Assembly (NCBI GenBank): GCA_013397435.1
Contig: VZRG01000527.1
Coordinates: forward strand, 62,001-126,000
DNA from: Erythrocercus mccallii
Taxonomy: Eukaryota; Chordata; Aves; Passeriformes; Dicruridae
DNA length: 64,000 nucleotides
Reading direction: 5' to 3'
The notes under the pieces were generated by a model that saw only the letters and a program-made list of their open reading frames with translations, was not told the DNA's origin and searched no databases. Below, one piece after another: positions 40,745 through 54,173 of the stretch. The translations under genes were made by a program, and so were the position numbers. Each line of letters starts with the position of its first letter. Position 1 is the first letter of the stretch.

Positions 40745-43210
40745 TTTTCTTTCCTTATTCATAACTTACTGCCACTTGGCTGCACTGTAAAGAAATCATT
40801 ATGTTTTCCACTACATAATGCTTAAACACTACCTACTTCTATTTTTATGACACAAGACATTACAAACTGAAAAGACTTGTATAATACAAAGGATTTTCCA
40901 TATCAGATATCTTCCCTACCATGGCATCAAAGACACATGAAAAAATCACAATATTCATGAATTAAGCAAACCAGAGCCTTGCGCAGTGACTGCGTCTGCT
41001 CTCTGCCCTTGGAGCACACTGCCTCCTGAAGTTACACTGGTTTTAGCCAAAAGCACTACTCCATGTCTGTTCTTGAGTAATATCATCAGTAAACAGTCAA
41101 ATCCTAAATACATCATAATGAAGTGAACAAAAGTGAGTATCTCACATAATGGTGTGGAAAAAAGAATCTGGGTTTAAATCAGATTAAAACAAAGAATCAA
41201 TTTTTCAACTCTGCAGCAATTATCCACTCCAGAGGATTGTCATCTGTCAGAACAGTGTCTGTCTTCAAACATATTTTGATTGGGATATATTGCTTCCTAT
41301 CTGACAAAAGTGACAGAGTTCTATGAAAAAAATCCAACAGTCCTGCTGAGGCTCCCTTAGCTTGATGGTTGCTTTTTTACATTCAGGTTCTGTCCAACCC
41401 CCTGAGTTGGGCTTCAATTATTAATTTAATTTACAGTAAATGGCATTAGTTTTTCCCACAAGCTCATCTTTCACTTTGGGTTATGCCTTAAGGTTTCCCA
41501 AGTACATTATCTTACTACTAAAATTTATTATATTCAGCATTTCTATACACCTTACTACATTAGTTGCATATTTTATGATGAGATTGGTTGTTTTTTTCAC
41601 CATTTCAATTAAGGGATCCTCAACAACCAGCTCAGATGCAAGTTGATCTATCTAGTAGACAACTCAGCTTAGCAAGTCTGACACACACTGTAGGAACCAG
41701 GCTCTTTGGAAGTAGTACATTGCACTGCATTGTCTCAGCTGTCCAAATCTCTCCAACTCTGCCAAAATAGGACTGGATAGTACATTAATTGAATCATTAC
41801 TTTGAGGATACATGGAAGTCCCAAGCTGTGCTGTGCTTTCAGACCACTGGATACAAGTGTTCTGCTATCAACTCTGATACAAATTAGAAGTTGCTAGCAC
41901 GATGCAAAGTGAAGATATTGACTTATTAGGAAGACAAACTCAATCTTGGCCAACTGAAAGTATGTCAGCTGTGTTTATTTGAGTTTATCCCCTTGTCTGT
42001 ACAAACCTGCACTTAGTTTGGTCAAGTTTGTAGAGTAAATTAACATCATGCATTTCCCTTAATCCCTTCATTTTAGCAAATCTCATTGTTTACATCAATT
42101 TCTCAAATGTAGGTTCTGTATCAGAAGCTGCAAGTTTAATATATGTAGGGAGGAAATAGTAGAATTCTGTCCTTTTATAAGCCTAGACAAATTATTTAGA
42201 CACTTAAAATATTTAGCACCGTTTTATACCCAAGTACAAAGTACAATTGCTGAACGTAAGTGAAACGCTTTTGAAGTTGCAAATGCATTTGCACACGTAA
42301 TTTTAAAAATATGACTTTCATTTTCCTACTTACTATGTGTGTAATTTTGATTACATAGCCTCCATGGAAATTCCATGCAGCTATATCAACTAAATATTTA
42401 CCCATGTTAATTTATTGTGCACACAAAAATAGCAAAATGCAAACCCCTTCCATGCCTTTGAAGTTTTTATATTAGGCAAGGTCATAGAAGAATGAATTAT
42501 GTACAGACAGATGCAGAGAGCTTTTATGAATCATGATCCTGATATTTTGTCCTTAGCTTTTTATTAATCTGATTATTTTCCCAGGTTGAACTAGGAGTTA
42601 CAGAAAAATACGTTCTACAATAAGGAGATTGAAAAAGAACAAAAAAATTCCTGAGTCACCCATTTATCTCCTACTGAATTGTGTGAACTAATCTTAGTTC
42701 AAGCAAGAGGTCCCCTTAAGCAGTTCATATATTTTAATATGGTACAAGCACTCTGGATACATGGTAGAGTTTATGGCTTAATTGGGTTTAAAACTAAAGG
42801 GAAAAACCTGCAGCTTCAGAGTACACTGGGTGAAATCCTAACCAAGGCTTCTGGCTCACCAGCCTAAACCAGGCACAATAAGGCACTATGGAAGCCTGGA
42901 TCTTTTACTGCTTCTCAAACCCTTCACATTTAGCTGTGACTGTCAACCAGCATTTCTCTTAAGCAGAAATAACATCTTACAGCTGATGGTAACTGCCATC
43001 AGGAGGAACATTTTAAAGCATGTTTCATTTGCCTTGTCCAGTGAAAATATTCAGCTCTCTCCTATCATGGTGGTTCTACTGGAGATTATTATTAACTGGA
43101 CCTGTTGATGTGAAATGACCCTCTGTAGATAAATTTCAGTCTTTTCATTAAGAATTTAGTCCTAAGTGCCTTCTCTGTAAGCTTTTCCCAGAGTCACAGA
43201 CCCAATTCTT

Positions 43211-43307
43211 GCTTTTTTGTCTTTGCTTTTTTTTCCCCCTCACTTGTTTTTTTTTGTTTGCTTTTTTGGTGGTTTTTTTGGGTTTTTTTCCTCATTTTTT
43301 GGTTGGG
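43211..43307. repeat. T-rich low-complexity tract with G/C interruptions
   Basis: Runs of six to nine T are interrupted by GTTTG, GGTGG and GGG. Open frames here encode only Phe-, Leu- and Gly-rich artefacts. Confidence 0.85.
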
Positions 43308-43506
43308 ATCTTCCTCTGCTTGTCCTTGATAGCTGCAGAGATGTTCAGGAAACAATCAAGAAAGCACCCCTCCTCAAACTGCCTCTGCTCTCCATGCTGA
43401 TGTGTTCTCCTTTGGAGCATCGCATCTGTCTCTGGGGTTACTTATCTGCTTGGGTTAATCTGCTTTTGATATCAACCACATAAACCTTATAGGCATCTTA
43501 AATGGA

Positions 43507-43562
43507 CACATATATGGAAATATATACATATATGGAAATCATATACATATATGGAAATATAT
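43507..43562. repeat. Tandem repeat, three copies of about 19 bases
   Basis: ACATATATGGAAAT recurs three times, separated by ATAT, CATAT and ATAT. Confidence 0.85.
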
Positions 43563-45754
43563 GCTGATTTTTTGCTAAGACTTCTATTATTACATCATTA
43601 CTGTAACCTCCACAGAAATGTGTTAGAAACATATCAATTAGCCAAACAGATGAGTGGGAAGAGAAAAAGATGTGCTACATCCATGACTGTACAACAGAAA
43701 CAATCTACACTTTCGGTATTAACTGTAAAGAGTTAATAGATCTAAAAGTGCATCTCTGAAAATGATAACATTTCTTAAAATCACTTATGAGCTGTTTCAT
43801 CTTTTTAAGGGCCAGATTCACATTTGTGCTTGTGCCTATTGCAACCTTTTGACAGTTTTATTGTTGAAAAATTCAAGGTACATCTCATAATTGTACCAGG
43901 AACATGCATTTATCACTGGCAACAGCTCTGTGTCACATGAAATGAATTACTGTAATAGACATGTCATGTAATAGCATCTTATTATCCTCTCCCTCTTTCT
44001 CCTCACCTTCTGGAATGAGCAGGTCAAAAATGATGGTAAGTAGAACAGACAAAATGACTCCCGAAAAAGTTCAGTAAGCAAAATGATGCCTGCTAAAAAT
44101 AATGCTCTAGCAGTACAATGAGTAATTAACTCTAGGTTCAATACACTACAAAATGAAAATGCTATACTAGGGCTTGAGCCCTAATGCTGCTGCTCAGCCC
44201 TAGCAGTTCAGCAGGGAATGAGGCACTTTGGTGGATCGGGGCATGAAGGTTAGCACCATGGAAGACCAAGGCTCCTTAGACCCTTCTGCCCTGGTTTCCT
44301 CACTGCAGCCCTCTTATTACTGCTAAAAGGCAAGGTGATATAAAGGCAAAACCTTACTAAACACACCGTGGCTCTCCCTGCTGTTCCTACAGTTGCTGTG
44401 GCCTAAGAAGCAGAGCAACAGGCCCATGTCAGAGAGGGTAGGAGGTGACACATGGAACGTGTGCCATGAGGATCCAGTCTCTCCATGACCCTGCTGATGC
44501 ACTCCTCATTGAGCCTTGCACAATTAATTCAGATTCTAACGGGTTAGCTTTGGACAAATTGACACAGAGAGAGGGAATATGAGCTAATTCAAACAGTAGA
44601 GAGGAGTTTCTGTAGTTTGGCATCAGCCCCATGAAGCAAACAACAACCACTGGTAGGGTGCAGCGTATCTCCTTTTAACTATTCAGGATTTTTTTTACTT
44701 AAATTAGATTTTGACCACAGTAAATATGGCTGCTAACTCACAGACTAAGTTTCAGCATAATGAAGCTTTAATTTCCCAAGCACACCCTCATTACTTCACA
44801 TAATTTCAGCCTTATCTTCATTACACTTTTCTCACAAATATTTTTGTGCTCATTTTCCCATCCCATCTGTAAGATAGCCTCAGTCATGTCATTCTCAATA
44901 CTGTTTCCCTAACATGGGGTTTATGTGCTCAGTTCTCAGAAAAGCTGGGACTGTCATCAGCTCACGGAATTGTTTCTTTCCACTTTCCTAGCAATATGCA
45001 GCAGAGTGCCTCTGATAGCAGTACAACTCTGGGTGGTGGCTTCCATTCTGAAGGCGCTGCTTAAAGGAACTAGATATGCTTTTGCTACAAATACGAGGAA
45101 GTAGCAAATTAGTCAGCAAAAGCTGATTTTCTGTTATTAAGATAGCAAATTTACTAATCTACAAGCCAAAGGCTCTAGCTTCTTTTCCTCCTACACCCTG
45201 CAGCTCAGCTGTGGAGCTTTCAAAGAAAATGGGTTCCTTTAAAGTTCTGCATTTACTGAGGACACTGAGCTGAGAGCAAATAAACAGCTCTTCATATGGT
45301 CTTGTATGAAAATGTTCAACTTAAAAGCAGCTCAGCTAAGACTGAAGGGCTGCTGATTGCAGTAGCCACACTGGGGAAGAAAGAAGCATGCTTTCTGTTT
45401 GATTAGGAGATGCGCTGCCAGGGGGATTTCAGAGGGAAGCGCCATGTCTCTCTCCTCACATCCTTCCAGGGATGCTTCCAAGTTGTCATGCCTATTTGTC
45501 TCAGCTTACTCAACACTCATGGAGAGAGACATGTAGCAGAAAAGGGAGGGGCAAGGACCTTTCTGGGGGCAGTACATCCTACCCTCTCATATTTCATCTT
45601 ACATTCCACTATCTCCTCTTCATGTGAAAGCTCTTTGTCGGCCCCCAAGCCAACTCCTTAGGCCCACTGAACTCCTGATCCAGACCTGAACACTGGGAAA
45701 AAAAGGGGTATGAAAGGTAAGTTTACATACACTGCTGACATACACATACTGGAT

Positions 45755-45820
45755 GGTCAAAATTCTAGCCCCAGTATAGTGGAGCTAGAATAGCCCCAGT
45801 GAAGTCTTTAATGGTAGCAT
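45755..45820. repeat. Decayed amniote palindromic interspersed repeat
   Basis: GTCAAAATTCTAGCCCCAGT and AGCCCCAGTGAAGTCTTTAA-TGGTAGC match the CTGGCCCCATTGAAGTCAATGG half-palindrome found in many sauropsid genomes. An internal partial duplication (CTAG..CCCCAGT twice) fits folded-back origin. Confidence 0.45.
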
Positions 45821-46023
45821 ACTATAAACATACCAATTTAGGCCTCAGCTCTGCTTACTTCGGTTCCAAGCATCAAAGATGCCTGTTGTGCTTTGCAAAA
45901 TCAGAACCTTAAAAATTCCCTTCAGCTTTTCAGCAGACTAAGACGTGCAATACAAAAGAAAACATCTTTATCGCTCAAGAAAAAAAAGGCATTCTGGCAT
46001 TGAAAGCTGTATTTTGAAAAATA

Positions 46024-46098
46024 CAGGGCTGGCTTTTACTCCCAGTGATGTCAATGTCAAAGCTCCAATTGACTTCTGTGGGAACATGATTGTATCCA
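46024..46098. repeat. Decayed amniote palindromic interspersed repeat
   Basis: CAGGGCTGGCTTTTACTCCC, AGTGATGTCAATGTCAAAGC and TCCAATTGACTTCTGTGGGA-ACATGATTG parallel the consensus arms CTCCCATTGAAGTCAATGGnAAAnCTCCCATTGACTTCAnTGGGAGCAGGATTG. This is the clearest of the copies in this window. Confidence 0.55.
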
Positions 46099-48344
46099 AT
46101 GGGTAAATAATTGCACATATTTCACATCTCATTGTTACTGAAAACTGTTCTTCAAAAAAGGAAAATAATAGCCTGGATTCAAGGACTCTATTAAAAAGTC
46201 ATTTGAACTGCATTCTAGTTGAAATCACTTTTACCAATGAAAAGATCTTTTTGTTTATTCAAAATTTACATAATTAGAAAAGCACAAGAGACTTTGCTCT
46301 TTTCTCCAGTCTTAGTCCTGTTAGTCTTGAAGTGCTTAAGAGTATGTTGAAACCCAGATTTTGTATTTTTCTTTGGTTCTCTGCTTTCTACTAGTCCCAG
46401 CATTTAATATGTTTTGAAAAATTCCTCATGTCAAAACATACCTTCTCTTGCATGGTTTTCATTGTAAAATGTCAGCATATCTGCTCAGTTATTAAACTGT
46501 TATCTCAATGAAATGGGAACACAATCAAAAGGTTGGGCATTATTTATCTTAGCTATGTCTCCACATCAGAAAATTAAGACAATGATGAATTACACATTAC
46601 TATACAAAATTTTATTATCAGAGACAAAATTCAAATTTGTTTTGCTTAAAATACAGATCAAGTTTCTTTTTAAAAAAAATCCACTTAGTCCTTAGAGTGG
46701 AATAAAAATTTTAAGTTGAACACACAGCAATCCCATGTTAATGTAATCATTTTTAAAGGCATGTAATAGAAAACACTGTTCTCAGAAATTCATATATTTT
46801 ATTTGGCTAATGGTTTAAATTTCTCATTAGTTCTATATTTACTATATAGCATTGTAAGAATAATTCTGCTTTTATTCAAGGAGCCTAGAATGTTCCAAAC
46901 AATAAATGAAAAGCTTTGTTCAATGTGGCATTTTAGATACAGTGAGAATCAGTAAACATCTCCCTTCTATATGCAAAATATATCCTTTTCTGTGGAAAAA
47001 AAAAGCAGAGAGAGTAGTTGGCTCTATATAAAGCTGCGATTTTAAATTCAGCAAAAACATATCACCGTATACTCCACCTGAAACCTGTGCAGAAACAGGT
47101 TTCAACCTAAATCACTTTCCAGAAATACTAGTTCAGTCATATGCAAGAGTTTACAGTGAATATACAGTAATTTGAAGAGTGTGATTAACCCCACACACAT
47201 CAGTGGGACTGCCTACAGATTTATGTATATGGTTGTGTCTTGGTCAACACAGCCTCACATCCTGCCTTACATCCAACTGTTTTGCTGAGTTGAAACTATT
47301 TGAGTAAGATCTATAAATACAAATAACCAATGAATAATTTTTCAAAGCAAAATGTCCAGAACTAGAAGCTATACTTGTATGTACACATGGTACACAGAAA
47401 GAGAAACGTGTTATTATGCAATCATCTGTATTTTCTCTATATGAAAATGGCATTTTGATCTGACAGACATTTATGTGAAAACGTTAGTGAACTGTATCTA
47501 AACAGAGTCAGTTTACATGACACCTCTTGCATGAAAAAACCAAGAGTATAGATTTCGAGAACTAAAATGGAAAAATATGTTCTTCTAATTACAGTATTCA
47601 GAATTAATCTAAGGTTGAGATAGAATTAACAGAGGGACTCATCCATTATAACCAGCATTAACAGGTGCAGGATGACTTCTTTCTACTTAAGGTGTCAAGC
47701 AATCTTACATGTGAAATCTTTTGGAAAAATAATGAAAGTTATCATCAATCCTTTATTTTCAACAACATAATCCATTTTGAAGTAATTGAAGTAATTGAAG
47801 TGTGTGTAGCTAGCTTTCAGAGAACCACTTTATATTTATCTTCTGCAAAAATACAGCAACTGAACACCTTTCAGTAAAACATCAGACAGGGAGATAAAAT
47901 CTCTGTTTTTATAAGGCTGTATGTTTCACCCACGCCAAAGCCTATTGTCTCTCAAACATAACAACAACATAGCAAAATTACATTTACACATATAGTAAAG
48001 CTGGCTTTATACAGGGTAGTTGTACAGTAATTACAATTATTTTTCCATTAAAAACTGACAGTTTGTTTTTTCTTCACAGAGTGTCTAAGTCCAGGGAAGT
48101 CCATCTCTGCTGAAATCTACTGTTTGCAGGAAAAAGAGACAGTAGTAGCCACACTCTTCACAGCACAGTATTATACAGTTCTCAATAAAAAATATAAAGC
48201 TTTATCACATTAGAACCAATCACAAAGTATTATTCTAATGAAAAGCTAAAGGAAAACAAAAAACATTTGTCATCCAATATGTGCTATTGAAATCTAGATA
48301 CAAATACACAAAACATCCTGTACAGCAGCCGAGCTGCCACCTCC

Positions 48345-48412
48345 AGGGCTGTTTTGGGAGCAGTGGGGTAGATCCTCAGCTGGAATTCACATCAGTCACT
48401 TCAACAGATCTA
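48345..48412. repeat. Decayed MITE-like repeat (Chompy-like wording)
   Basis: GGTAGATCCTCAGCTGGAAT and TCACATCAGTCACTTCAACA-GATCTACCTCACT resemble the archosaur/turtle palindromic element with AGATCCTCAGCTGGTGTAAATCAG at each end. The terminal arms GGTAGATC and GATCTACC are still complementary. The family assignment is inference. Confidence 0.5.
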
Positions 48413-51400
48413 CCTCACTGGGCACCAACGGAGGCTCTGTGGCCACACAAGCTCCACTAGTTTGGCTGCAGATTATTTTGAAATTACAGAAACCAACATA
48501 TTAAGTGGAGTGAAAAGAAGTATCACAAAGAACTGAGTCTGCATCTTGGCTGCTGGCCTGGTCCATTGTACCACAGCTATCCTGATCAAGCAAATCCAAG
48601 CGACACTGTCCAGAAAACGCTGAGGCACTCTGGCAAAAGCCTCTGGCTCATTACTGCCTGCTGCAGCACAGCCCCTCTGCTCTCACAAAGCTGCTCACCT
48701 GTGTTCTCTGTGTTCTCTGCTTTGATATTCTTAGGAAATAGTACACCGTAAATAAGCAAAGCATTCTGAAATACTGTTTGGCAAGGTCACATTTACTTCA
48801 CTAGTTACAAATCAGTCGAATATAAATGCCTTTTTTTCTCAGAAACTACATTTGGTCTGACCCACGGCACTTCTAATACGGGTGAGTCTCCTTAAACACA
48901 TCTCAATGAAACTGGCTCCATGTCTTTTAAATCCCAGCCTCAACTGTGTTACTGTGTTCTGAGGTCAAGCTCAGAATGCCCTTCTGCTGTTAGCACGGAC
49001 ACAAGACAGATCTAAATTTAACCAGATTCTTCAAAATACACCTGATTTTAAAATTCTGCACAATGAGGGTATGTGGCCTTACTTTGGTGAAAAATCCCTT
49101 CTTTCCTTCCTTCCCATCAAAAACAAAATTACTCATAAGCATGAACTACTTGCTCAAGTCAGAACTGGTTTCAGAACTGGTATTAAGACCAGCAGAACCT
49201 TGCACAGCCATATGAGACATAAAGTGGCCAATTTTTTAGATTTTTGAATGCAAAAAGAGTGCTGCACAGTGCTGCACTGCACTGAGTACTGTCACTGGAG
49301 TCATACAGGTTTATGCAGGCATCTGATTTTTTGTTTGTTTGGTTTTGTTTTTTTAGTTTTTTAATGGTATGAGTACAGTTACTACTTGTACTGTAGTAAT
49401 TAGAATTATTACCAGAAATAATTTGTAGTACATACTTACAACCCACCTGTTAGAATAAAAGACCAAGAAATTCCTGGTACACTTACAAATATTAACAAAA
49501 AATATCAAAAAGAGTTTCTGCTCCTATTAATACTTGAAAATTAAATATTTGACTGTTCAGAAACACTTCTGAAGAAGGGACACTATAATATTCTAGACCT
49601 TTACAAACATCTTGGTCAGTGCTTTTCAGCTGAGGTGGCCAGAGCTCAGGGCTTATGTTTTGTTTGAGCAGCGCAGGTTCATTAGCTCAACCTTTGCTTT
49701 CTGCTAGCACAAGACAATGACATTCATCTCTGAAGACCACCCACAACCCATACTCAGCCAAGGGACCTTCTGTCTCTTCCATACAGCTGAAAGAAAGTTG
49801 GATGGAGCCTTTCTGCATTTCAGGGGTTCTCAGCTGCTTTCCTAACCCAGGTGGTCTGGCAGCAGTGGCAGGTGATACAGCCAGCAGTTTTCTGACTGCT
49901 CCATCCATGGCTGGGCACACAGACTCTCTTCAGGCTGCTCCACAGCTGCATGGTCCTTTTACTCCTTCATGCTCACACTGACACTGTGGCTATATACCCT
50001 GCTTAGGGCAGGCAGCCTGATATAGTGAGTACTCATAGCAAGAGTGGTGCTAAGCTGATTATATACATTAGCAGTTTTCAAATCCACATCCATTTTCCTC
50101 AAAGAAAATAATATATTTGACTCAAAGTCTATTTTCAGTATCATTTATGATCATGTGGAAAACCAAAACCTTATTATGCAGATATCTAAATAAAGGCACC
50201 CTCCCCTGCGAATATTAGCTTTGCTTTATTCTATCCAAATAATTAGATTTTTGTGGGAAAAGTATCTCTATGGAGGATTTTACACACACGAACACACACA
50301 TATACTTTTAATTTTTTATTACTTATGACTAAAGAATTAATTGTATGGTTCAGGATCTTTGCTGTGAAAGCATCCCTCTGCATCAGGGTGTATTTCCTTT
50401 GCCACTCTGAAGATCAGTGAAATATCTACAACAACCCAAAAACTACACAAAAATCACCTTCAGTTTCCAATGTATTATAAGAATTCTTGCTATATTCACT
50501 GAAAAGATAATCAAAGATCACAAATTTAGATGCACTTGAAAACACATGAAGGTTTTTTTTTTATTCTTATAAATGTCCAAGTACTCCCAGTAATAGCAGA
50601 AATGACATGTCATTTCAGAAGAATGTTTTCACAGTGTTCTGCCCGTGTCACAATTACTAGCTACTACCATTTTAACAGCTATTAACAGTGGATACATGAA
50701 TAATTCTACCAGCTACAAAGTAATAGCCCAGATACTTGTAGTGGACAATTTTATAACAAATAAAATAGCTATTTCCTTATGCTGGCATAGAATCATGTCT
50801 ATTCATATGTCTTCCTATATGATTTAGGAAGCCATATTCATTAATAACTGCAAAGGATCCTGAGTCATACGAAGGCTGATTAGAGATTCTACCATCAATC
50901 TCTGTAAAATGACACATGTCCATGTCCACACTACATTCAGATTTTGCACATTCTCCTCTCACTATAAAGGACAAAGTCAAACACTGGACTAGAAAATGCT
51001 GAAAAGTATGAAGTATTTGGCTTCCTAATCACAATCCAAATCATAAAAATGAGGACCATCTTTAGATATGGACAAGGGATGAAAAGGACTGGTAAAAGAG
51101 AAAGAAAATCAATATGATAAATAGATTTTTCTAAGCAGATTGTATTAGAACTTTCCATGAGGAATCAGCTATACTTTAACACACAGCTGTGTAAAACTTC
51201 TTAAAAAAAGGTTTCTAATGACATATCATAAAATGCAGGGTGTTTGAATATTGCAGAAAGGAGTTGTGGTTTTTTTAGACTTAATCCATTTAAATTTAAT
51301 CTGATTCAGTGTGAAACAGCAAAATACAAAACATAAGAAATAAAATAATAGAGAATTATAATGGAAAGGCCAGTTCAATCTTAGAGAAATAATACTATTA

Positions 51401-51990
51401 TTATTAGAACACAACAATTATAACAACACATCAATGGGTACGTATAATATATACATTTGGGACTTGATATCTGTGGTAGACCAGTTACTCAAGGCCATTA
51501 AAATATCAATTTACATCCAACACCAGCTAAATGTGAAAGAACTTCAATCTAAATGAGCAAAAGTGGAAATTTCTGTGCACTGTGCAAAACACACAGGCTG
51601 TAATGTTTAGAATATACTGTTATCAGTGGGGAGACCAGAAACTTTTATGTGCATCTTGCAAGGTAGGTGGTTTAATCTGTGGTTCTGGAAAAGTCATCGA
51701 AGACAACATTGAATAAAATTGTAAAGGTACAGACCATTTCACACTTCTGTTCTCTGAAGTCCTCCAAGCAATTAATATTTGAGGGCTTGGCTTTCTGCAC
51801 ACTCTTTGGATATCACAATTTTGGCCTTCATTATAGGGTAGAGGTTATATTAAATAGTATTTGGCTTGCTTTTTATTATAAAAAAAGTCTGCATGTGATT
51901 TTTCTCAGTAGAAATTAAAAATTTGATGCTACATACTGGCATTGAGGTTGAGTTTGGTCAACCGCATAAAGTAATACTTTTCACTTTTAA

Positions 51991-52069
51991 ATGCCTTTCA
52001 TAAGAAGATATTCAAGTGCTTTGCTAACATTAGTCAAGCCTCACAACACCCCTGTGAGGTAGGTAAAAT
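51991..52069 (+). mobile_element. Ancient MIR-like SINE relic
   Basis: TGCCTTTCATAAGAAGATAT, then AAGTGCTTTGCTAACATTAG and AAGCCTCACAACACCCCTGT-GAGGTAGGTAAAAT follow the conserved core of amniote MIR-type SINEs (CTCACAACAnCCCTGTGAGGTAGGTA). It is heavily decayed at its 3' side. It falls about 2.1 kb downstream of the TRHDE stop, so it could lie in a long 3' UTR. Confidence 0.7.
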
Positions 52070-53230
52070 ACAAAGGAGGAGGAGGATTTCACTCAGCTTC
52101 GACATGATAATGTCTCTGGGCAGCAGGTTCACTAGCACTGCAACATAGCACAAAGGTTTAGGGCTTACTGTAAGGCAAAGAGTCAACAGTACAAGAGCAT
52201 AGGATTCCCTCTTCTTTTGGTTATACATGAGTCAAACTAATGTGCTAGACAGCACCAAACAGCTGAAAAATTAGCCACACAAGGGTTTCATGCTCCCAAA
52301 TCCACAAACAACATCCTCTGAAAGTAAAGGGCACACAACAGGCTCAAGATCAGTACAACAGCTTAGTTATGGGATAGGTCTGCTAGTTTTTAGGGAGCAG
52401 AATACCTTGGGAATGAGAGCCCAGAAAACAACACTGTCTCCACACAACTCTGAAAATACCTGAAGATGCTTGGGTTTGGTTCTTTTCACACTAGTGTTTC
52501 AACTCACTTTTTTCAATTCACAATTTCAATTCAATTACTGGGGATAAGCAACTGCAAGTGTAAAGCATGTTGTTAACTCCCATGCCTTGGTGAGGGCAAC
52601 AACCAGATAGAATGGCTGCTCTCTAATTTGGTGGCCATGTGTTCCCAATGTACATGGCCATGATGTGGTCAGATGGCTGCGATAGGTTGGGATGGGAAAC
52701 ACTGCCCCACATCTACATTCTACCTCTGAAGCCGCTGCAGTCTGACTCCTGAAAACTATTTTATTTTTCTTCCACAGTGTAGACAAAAGAGAGTATTTGG
52801 CCCCCACCAGTTTTATCCTCAGCATTTAGCTCCAGAGTGCAGATACTCACTGTACAATTCCACTGTGTCACTGATCTTTCAAATTAAGGATTGAGAAGAA
52901 ACAAACATGATTAAGAAAAACGTCATTCATGAACAATAGTCTATGTGAAGTACAAAAGAACAGAAAGAAAACCATGTTCTCAGTATTAGTCAGTACAAAT
53001 AAACACATGTACACCCCCTCACTTTCTCCATATTTCATTTTTCAATGATGGCATAAACAGTACATTCCATATTCGCAAAAGTATTGCCCATATAGAGAAT
53101 CTGACCTGTCTATCACAACAAATCATTACAGAGACTGGTCTACCACATTCAAGACAGCCCTCTTGGGTAATTTTAAGCCTTCACATGCAAGATATTCTCC
53201 CTTCTTCCTAGTTTCCATTTAAATCTTATG

Positions 53231-54173
53231 TTTATTTATAATACTTGTGCACTATGAGCTACAAAATTTACTACTGTACAGGCTGGGTGGCCTGGATGAT
53301 CCATTGTGAGTATCAGTGCCTGGTAAAGCAGCTGAGAAGAGGTGGTTCATGGATTCTGTGATATCAATGCAAAGCTCCTGCCCCAGCACACGTTCACAGT
53401 TGAAACTACACTGTTTCACTGATCAGCAGCGAACAAATGTATATGATTATAATGCAATGATGACGTCCTTCTCATTTTCTCTCTCTAACCCTGCTCCTGG
53501 CCCTTTTCTCTTTCTCCTCTCGCGCTATTCTGCTTTTTCAAATATAGGAATATGGAGACTGCAGATACAACTGCTAACTCAAAAAATAAGCTGGTGTCTT
53601 TGTAATCATTAAGAGACAATCTGAGTGGTAGACAAACTGGCAGCAAGTGGGAAAGTTATTTTACATCTCATACCACCCCAAGCTGGAAGCCTTCTGCGTT
53701 TCCTTTTCCTTGCTTTCTTTTTGTTCATCGAAATAGTGATTGTCACAGAGTCTTTGTGCTTTATAATGCCCAACTTTGATGTAACCAGAACTCACATACA
53801 AAACATGGCTGTTTATACATAAGCATGCTAAAATACAGGCAGAGACAGTACAAGCATGCACAAAATAGTCTTTGAAGGATTTTTTGTTTGGGTTTTTTTT
53901 CCGACATTTACATGCACCACCTATTATCATGTTTGGTCGTACATTGAGGACTGGGTTTCACAAGCATTCATGATCTTCTCTTCTGAAAATCTTCTTGACA
54001 ATTTCACAAGAGTTCAGTGAAAAAAGAAAAATCCACAATGAAAAAACAATAAAACAAAAAACCTTATCCCTGCAATCTGATCTTGTCTTCATGATTTTCA
54101 TGTTGAACACTTTTAAAATGTCTCCTCTTCCTCTTGCAATGAGTCATGTTCAATGACTGGCTAAAAAGACAGA
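53231..54173 (-). other. TRHDE: TRHDE 3' untranslated region, minimal extent
   Basis: Minus-strand sequence after the TAA stop has no long open frame. The first AATAAA-type polyadenylation hexamer I noted reading downstream is at 53231-53236 (plus strand tttatt). Others are at 52760-52765 and 51872-51877, so the transcript could end about 0.95, 1.4 or 2.3 kb after the stop. The sequence does not say which site is used. RNA 3'-end data would decide. Confidence 0.4.

Larger units (their letters stand above)
40745..53230. other. Intergenic to possible TRHDE 3' UTR, gene-poor
   Basis: Only decayed repeats and simple tracts are recognisable, listed separately. A CA-rich stretch is at 50282-50304. 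No exon with splice sites was found. The upper end (from about 51.9 kb) could be transcribed as TRHDE 3' UTR if a distal poly(A) site is used. Confidence 0.5.

Noticed and set aside
40234..40825. Long open frames of 147-186 codons on both strands
   Set aside because: They consist mostly of N and the TTTCC repeat. They are artefacts.
43507..43562. CRISPR-like repeat and spacer pattern
   Set aside because: Spacers are only 4-5 AT bases, there are three copies, and the genome is vertebrate.
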